Positions 3,639 through 5,570 of a DNA stretch of 5,570 nt are shown here, one piece after another. Each line of letters opens with the position of its first letter. Positions within the stretch are counted from its first letter, which is position 1. The stretch spans positions 1 through 5,570 of the forward strand of contig SFHH01000135.1 of NCBI GenBank assembly GCA_004555735.1, in the 5' to 3' direction. The DNA comes from Acidaminococcus fermentans (GTDB lineage Bacteria > Bacillota_C > Negativicutes > Acidaminococcales > Acidaminococcaceae). The notes beneath the pieces are model-generated. The model did no database searches, had not been told where the DNA came from, and saw only the letters and a program-made list of their open reading frames with translations. The translations under genes were made by a program, and so were the position numbers.

Positions 3639-5252
3639 ATGAACAAGAAGGCATTGGCCTTGGGAATTACATTGGCCCTGTCGCTGCCCGGGATGGCCAG
3701 CGCGGCCGTGGACTTTGACGGAGGAAAACTGAGCAGCAAGGACGGTCCGGCCTATCAGCCCCAGATCCAGAGCTTGGATGAAGTGGAGTCCTATGCCCAT
3801 CAGCATGAAGGAAGACGGCGGCTCCAGGATCAACCGGATGCCCAAACGGAAGCCATTACCCGGGCCAGCCGGGAAACATCCAAGGAACAGAAAAAACGCC
3901 AGGAAAAGGGGGAGATACTTCCCAGCGAATCCACCCTGCCCATTACCATTTATGGGGATCAGGTCCAGTACAATTCGGAAACCGGGGATTTTGAAGCCAA
4001 GGGGAATGTACGGCTGTATCAAGGCAGCCAGAAACTCTATACGGCCCAGGCCCAGGGCAATTCCAAGACCGGGGATGTCTATCTCCTGACCGGGGGCCGG
4101 ATCGTGGATGAGACCAGCACGGGCACCAGCGTGACCGACGGCCAATGGGGCCATTACAATTTCCTGGATAAGACCGGCACGGTGAAGAATATCTCCGGAC
4201 ACAACGGCAAGGACCTGTACAAAGCGGATATCGGGGAAATCTATCCGGACCGGGTGGAACTGTCCAGCGGTGGCACCACCACCCGGTGCCCTGCGGTGAA
4301 ACATCCTCCTTGTGTGGAAATCAAGGCGGATAAAGTGGTGATCTATCCCAAGGACAAGATCATCGCCTACAACGTGAAAGTGTTCGTCAAAGGCAAACAC
4401 ATCTATTCCCGGGACCGGTGGATCAACCGGATGGACGATAATGGCAGCCGACAGAGCCTGCTGCCCCATATCGGCTATGATACGGACCACGGCGTGAAGC
4501 TGCGCTACAACCTGGATATTCCCCTGAGCAGCAAGAATACCCTGGATGCGGAACTGAAGTATTATTCCAAGATCGGCTGGCGGCCTCTCTTTACGGACCG
4601 GCAGGATGAAAAGAACTTCTATGTGCAGATCCAGGACGGCCATACGGAAGACTCTGACAACAACTGGATCCGGAAAGAACGGGATGTGAAGTTCGTTTAC
4701 AAAGCCCACAAGTTCGATGACCGGATCCCGGTGAACTATTCCGCCTACATCAGCCACGGTCTGTGGAAGGACAACTGGAAGCGGAGCTGGCATACGGAAT
4801 ATGGGGTGTATCTGAACCATGATCCCATCCGGCTGACCCAGGAAAAACGGCCTCTGTACCTGAACCTGGGTATGGGCCACAAGTGGGTGAAGGAAAGCAT
4901 CACCGACGAAACCAAGAAGACCATGCTCTATTCTGCTACCCTGCGGAAAAGCTTTGACGGGGGCTGGAACACCTGGCTGGGCTATTACTATGAAAAGGAA
5001 CACAGTTCGGTGTTCTCCTATGCGGACCCAGATATGTCCAAGGAAGTCCAATGGGGGCTGGGCAAGAAGCTGGGACCCAATGACTGGGTGAATTTCGTCA
5101 TGCGGTACGACCAGGGCAAGAGCAGTGTCTATGAATACATCTACCGGTGGTACCATGATTTCTGCTGCTTCCGTCTGGGCCTGGAATATCGGGACAAGAA
5201 GTACAACAATGATCATGAATGGAGTGTGACATATGACCTCTATCGGTGGTAA
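3639..5252 (+). CDS. lptD: LptD-like LPS-assembly outer-membrane protein, 537 residues
   Basis: LptD, with the lipoprotein LptE, receives LPS from the periplasmic Lpt bridge and places it in the outer leaflet of the outer membrane. ATG 3639 follows GGAGG (3624-3628). Residues 1-22 are a signal peptide ending ASA. After a charged linker (40-98) comes an OstA/LptA-type beta-jellyroll domain (about 100-260): ITIYGDQVQYNSETGDFEA, then GNVRLYQG, repeated 'A.G....g.v.l..G', and KADKVVIYPKDKIIAYNVKV. From about 270 to the end the protein shows alternating aromatic/polar strands typical of a beta barrel and ends in YDLYRW, an aromatic terminus suited to BAM recognition. Only four cysteines are present: Cys217, Cys225 and the adjacent pair Cys509-Cys510 in DFCCFRLGLEYRD. 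This mirrors E. coli LptD, where two N-terminal cysteines form disulfides with a C-terminal Cys-Cys pair. At 537 residues it is much shorter than E. coli LptD (784), mainly in the barrel. It overlaps gmhA. Confidence 0.85.
   Translation: MNKKALALGITLALSLPGMASAAVDFDGGKLSSKDGPAYQPQIQSLDEVESYAHQHEGRRRLQDQPDAQTEAITRASRETSKEQKKRQEKGEILPSESTLPITIYGDQVQYNSETGDFEAKGNVRLYQGSQKLYTAQAQGNSKTGDVYLLTGGRIVDETSTGTSVTDGQWGHYNFLDKTGTVKNISGHNGKDLYKADIGEIYPDRVELSSGGTTTRCPAVKHPPCVEIKADKVVIYPKDKIIAYNVKVFVKGKHIYSRDRWINRMDDNGSRQSLLPHIGYDTDHGVKLRYNLDIPLSSKNTLDAELKYYSKIGWRPLFTDRQDEKNFYVQIQDGHTEDSDNNWIRKERDVKFVYKAHKFDDRIPVNYSAYISHGLWKDNWKRSWHTEYGVYLNHDPIRLTQEKRPLYLNLGMGHKWVKESITDETKKTMLYSATLRKSFDGGWNTWLGYYYEKEHSSVFSYADPDMSKEVQWGLGKKLGPNDWVNFVMRYDQGKSSVYEYIYRWYHDFCCFRLGLEYRDKKYNNDHEWSVTYDLYRW
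5221..5224 (+). promoter_or_regulatory. Ribosome binding site of gmhA inside the LptD-like gene
   Basis: GGAG at 5221-5224 ends eight bases before ATG 5233 and lies within the last codons of the LptD-like gene. Placing the ribosome site before the upstream stop (5250-5252) suggests translational coupling between the two genes. Confidence 0.6.
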
Positions 5253-5570
5253 GGCACAGGAAATCGTCGGTGCCCGGCTCTTGGAACATGAGAAACTGGT
5301 CCACCGGGTCATGGGCAGCAAACGGCTGCTGAAAGCTGTGGAGGAGGCTGCAGGCCTGATTTCCCTGACCCTGGCTTCCGGGGGCAAGGTGATGTTCTGC
5401 GGCAACGGTGGTTCGGCGGCCGATGCCCAGCACTGGGCGGCGGAAATCGTAGGCCGCTTCCAGAAAGAACGGCCGGGGATGGCTGCTCTGGCTCTCACTA
5501 CGGATACCTCCATCCTGACGGCTATCGGCAACGATTACGGCTACGACCGGATCTTTGCCCGGCAGGTAGA
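5233..5570 (+). CDS. gmhA: Phosphoheptose isomerase GmhA, N-terminal part (3' end outside window)
   Basis: GmhA converts sedoheptulose 7-phosphate to D-glycero-D-manno-heptose 7-phosphate, the first step of the ADP-heptose pathway for the LPS inner core, in the cytoplasm. The visible 112 residues cover a little over half of the roughly 190-residue enzyme. After an N-terminal helical region comes the SIS-domain phosphosugar loop VMFCGNGGSAADAQHWAAE (53-71). CGNGGS matches the family's sugar-phosphate site, His67 corresponds to the E. coli metal ligand His61, and Glu71 to the catalytic Glu65. GRFQKERPGMAALAL and the SILTAIGNDYGYDRIFARQV segment are also characteristic. The catalytic histidine near the C-terminus lies beyond the window. 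ATG 5233 was chosen because of GGAG eight bases upstream; it overlaps the LptD-like gene by 20 bases in another frame, indicating one operon. DiaA-type SIS proteins are related, but the heptose-isomerase motifs and the LPS neighbour favour GmhA. Confidence 0.93.
   Translation, partial: MTSIGGKAQEIVGARLLEHEKLVHRVMGSKRLLKAVEEAAGLISLTLASGGKVMFCGNGGSAADAQHWAAEIVGRFQKERPGMAALALTTDTSILTAIGNDYGYDRIFARQV

Noticed and set aside
3615..5531. A 638-codon open frame on the minus strand
   Set aside because: It is antisense to the LptD-like gene and gmhA, both strongly supported by motifs and ribosome sites. The translation shows no signal peptide logic or family pattern.

Overview
The window most likely comes from an LPS-making, outer-membrane-bearing Firmicute of the class Negativicutes (an Acidaminococcus- or Phascolarctobacterium-like genome is my best guess). 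This is inferred from a mixture of traits. The expression signals look Firmicute: strong GGAGG Shine-Dalgarno sites, a TTG start, extended -10 promoters and classic intrinsic terminators. The gene content is diderm: an LptD-like LPS transporter, GmhA for LPS core heptose, a VirK/YbjX-family protein and secreted envelope proteins. Codons are G/C-rich at third positions, which also explains the very long antisense open frames.

Layout, all genes on the + strand: (1) 2-229, the C-terminal end of a protein with a bacterial SH3 domain. (2) 298-936, an exported 212-residue protein of unknown function with its own extended -10 promoter. (3) 937-1169, a non-coding patch with a hairpin, a heptanucleotide-based inverted repeat (967-1113) and an intrinsic terminator (1117-1148). 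(4) 1170-2078, a DUF535 (VirK/YbjX family) protein. (5) 2136-3476, an exported 446-residue protein with a TTG start, six degenerate 20-22-residue repeats, a probable beta-rich domain, a glycine-rich segment and an acidic low-complexity tail, closed by a strong terminator. (6) 3639-5252, an LptD-like outer-membrane protein whose extended -10 lies directly behind that terminator and whose leader contains alternative hairpins. (7) 5233-5570, the start of gmhA, overlapping the LptD-like gene by 20 bases.

The clearest functional link is between the last two genes: GmhA makes the heptose precursor of the LPS inner core and LptD inserts finished LPS into the outer leaflet, so the overlap suggests co-expression of LPS synthesis and export. 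The other genes fit a general cell-envelope theme, but nothing in the sequence ties them to one pathway. I do not see a clearly new multi-gene system. The points most worth checking are the heptad inverted repeat next to a misplaced-looking terminator, the compact LptD with a preserved four-cysteine pattern, and the structured leader of the LptD-like gene.
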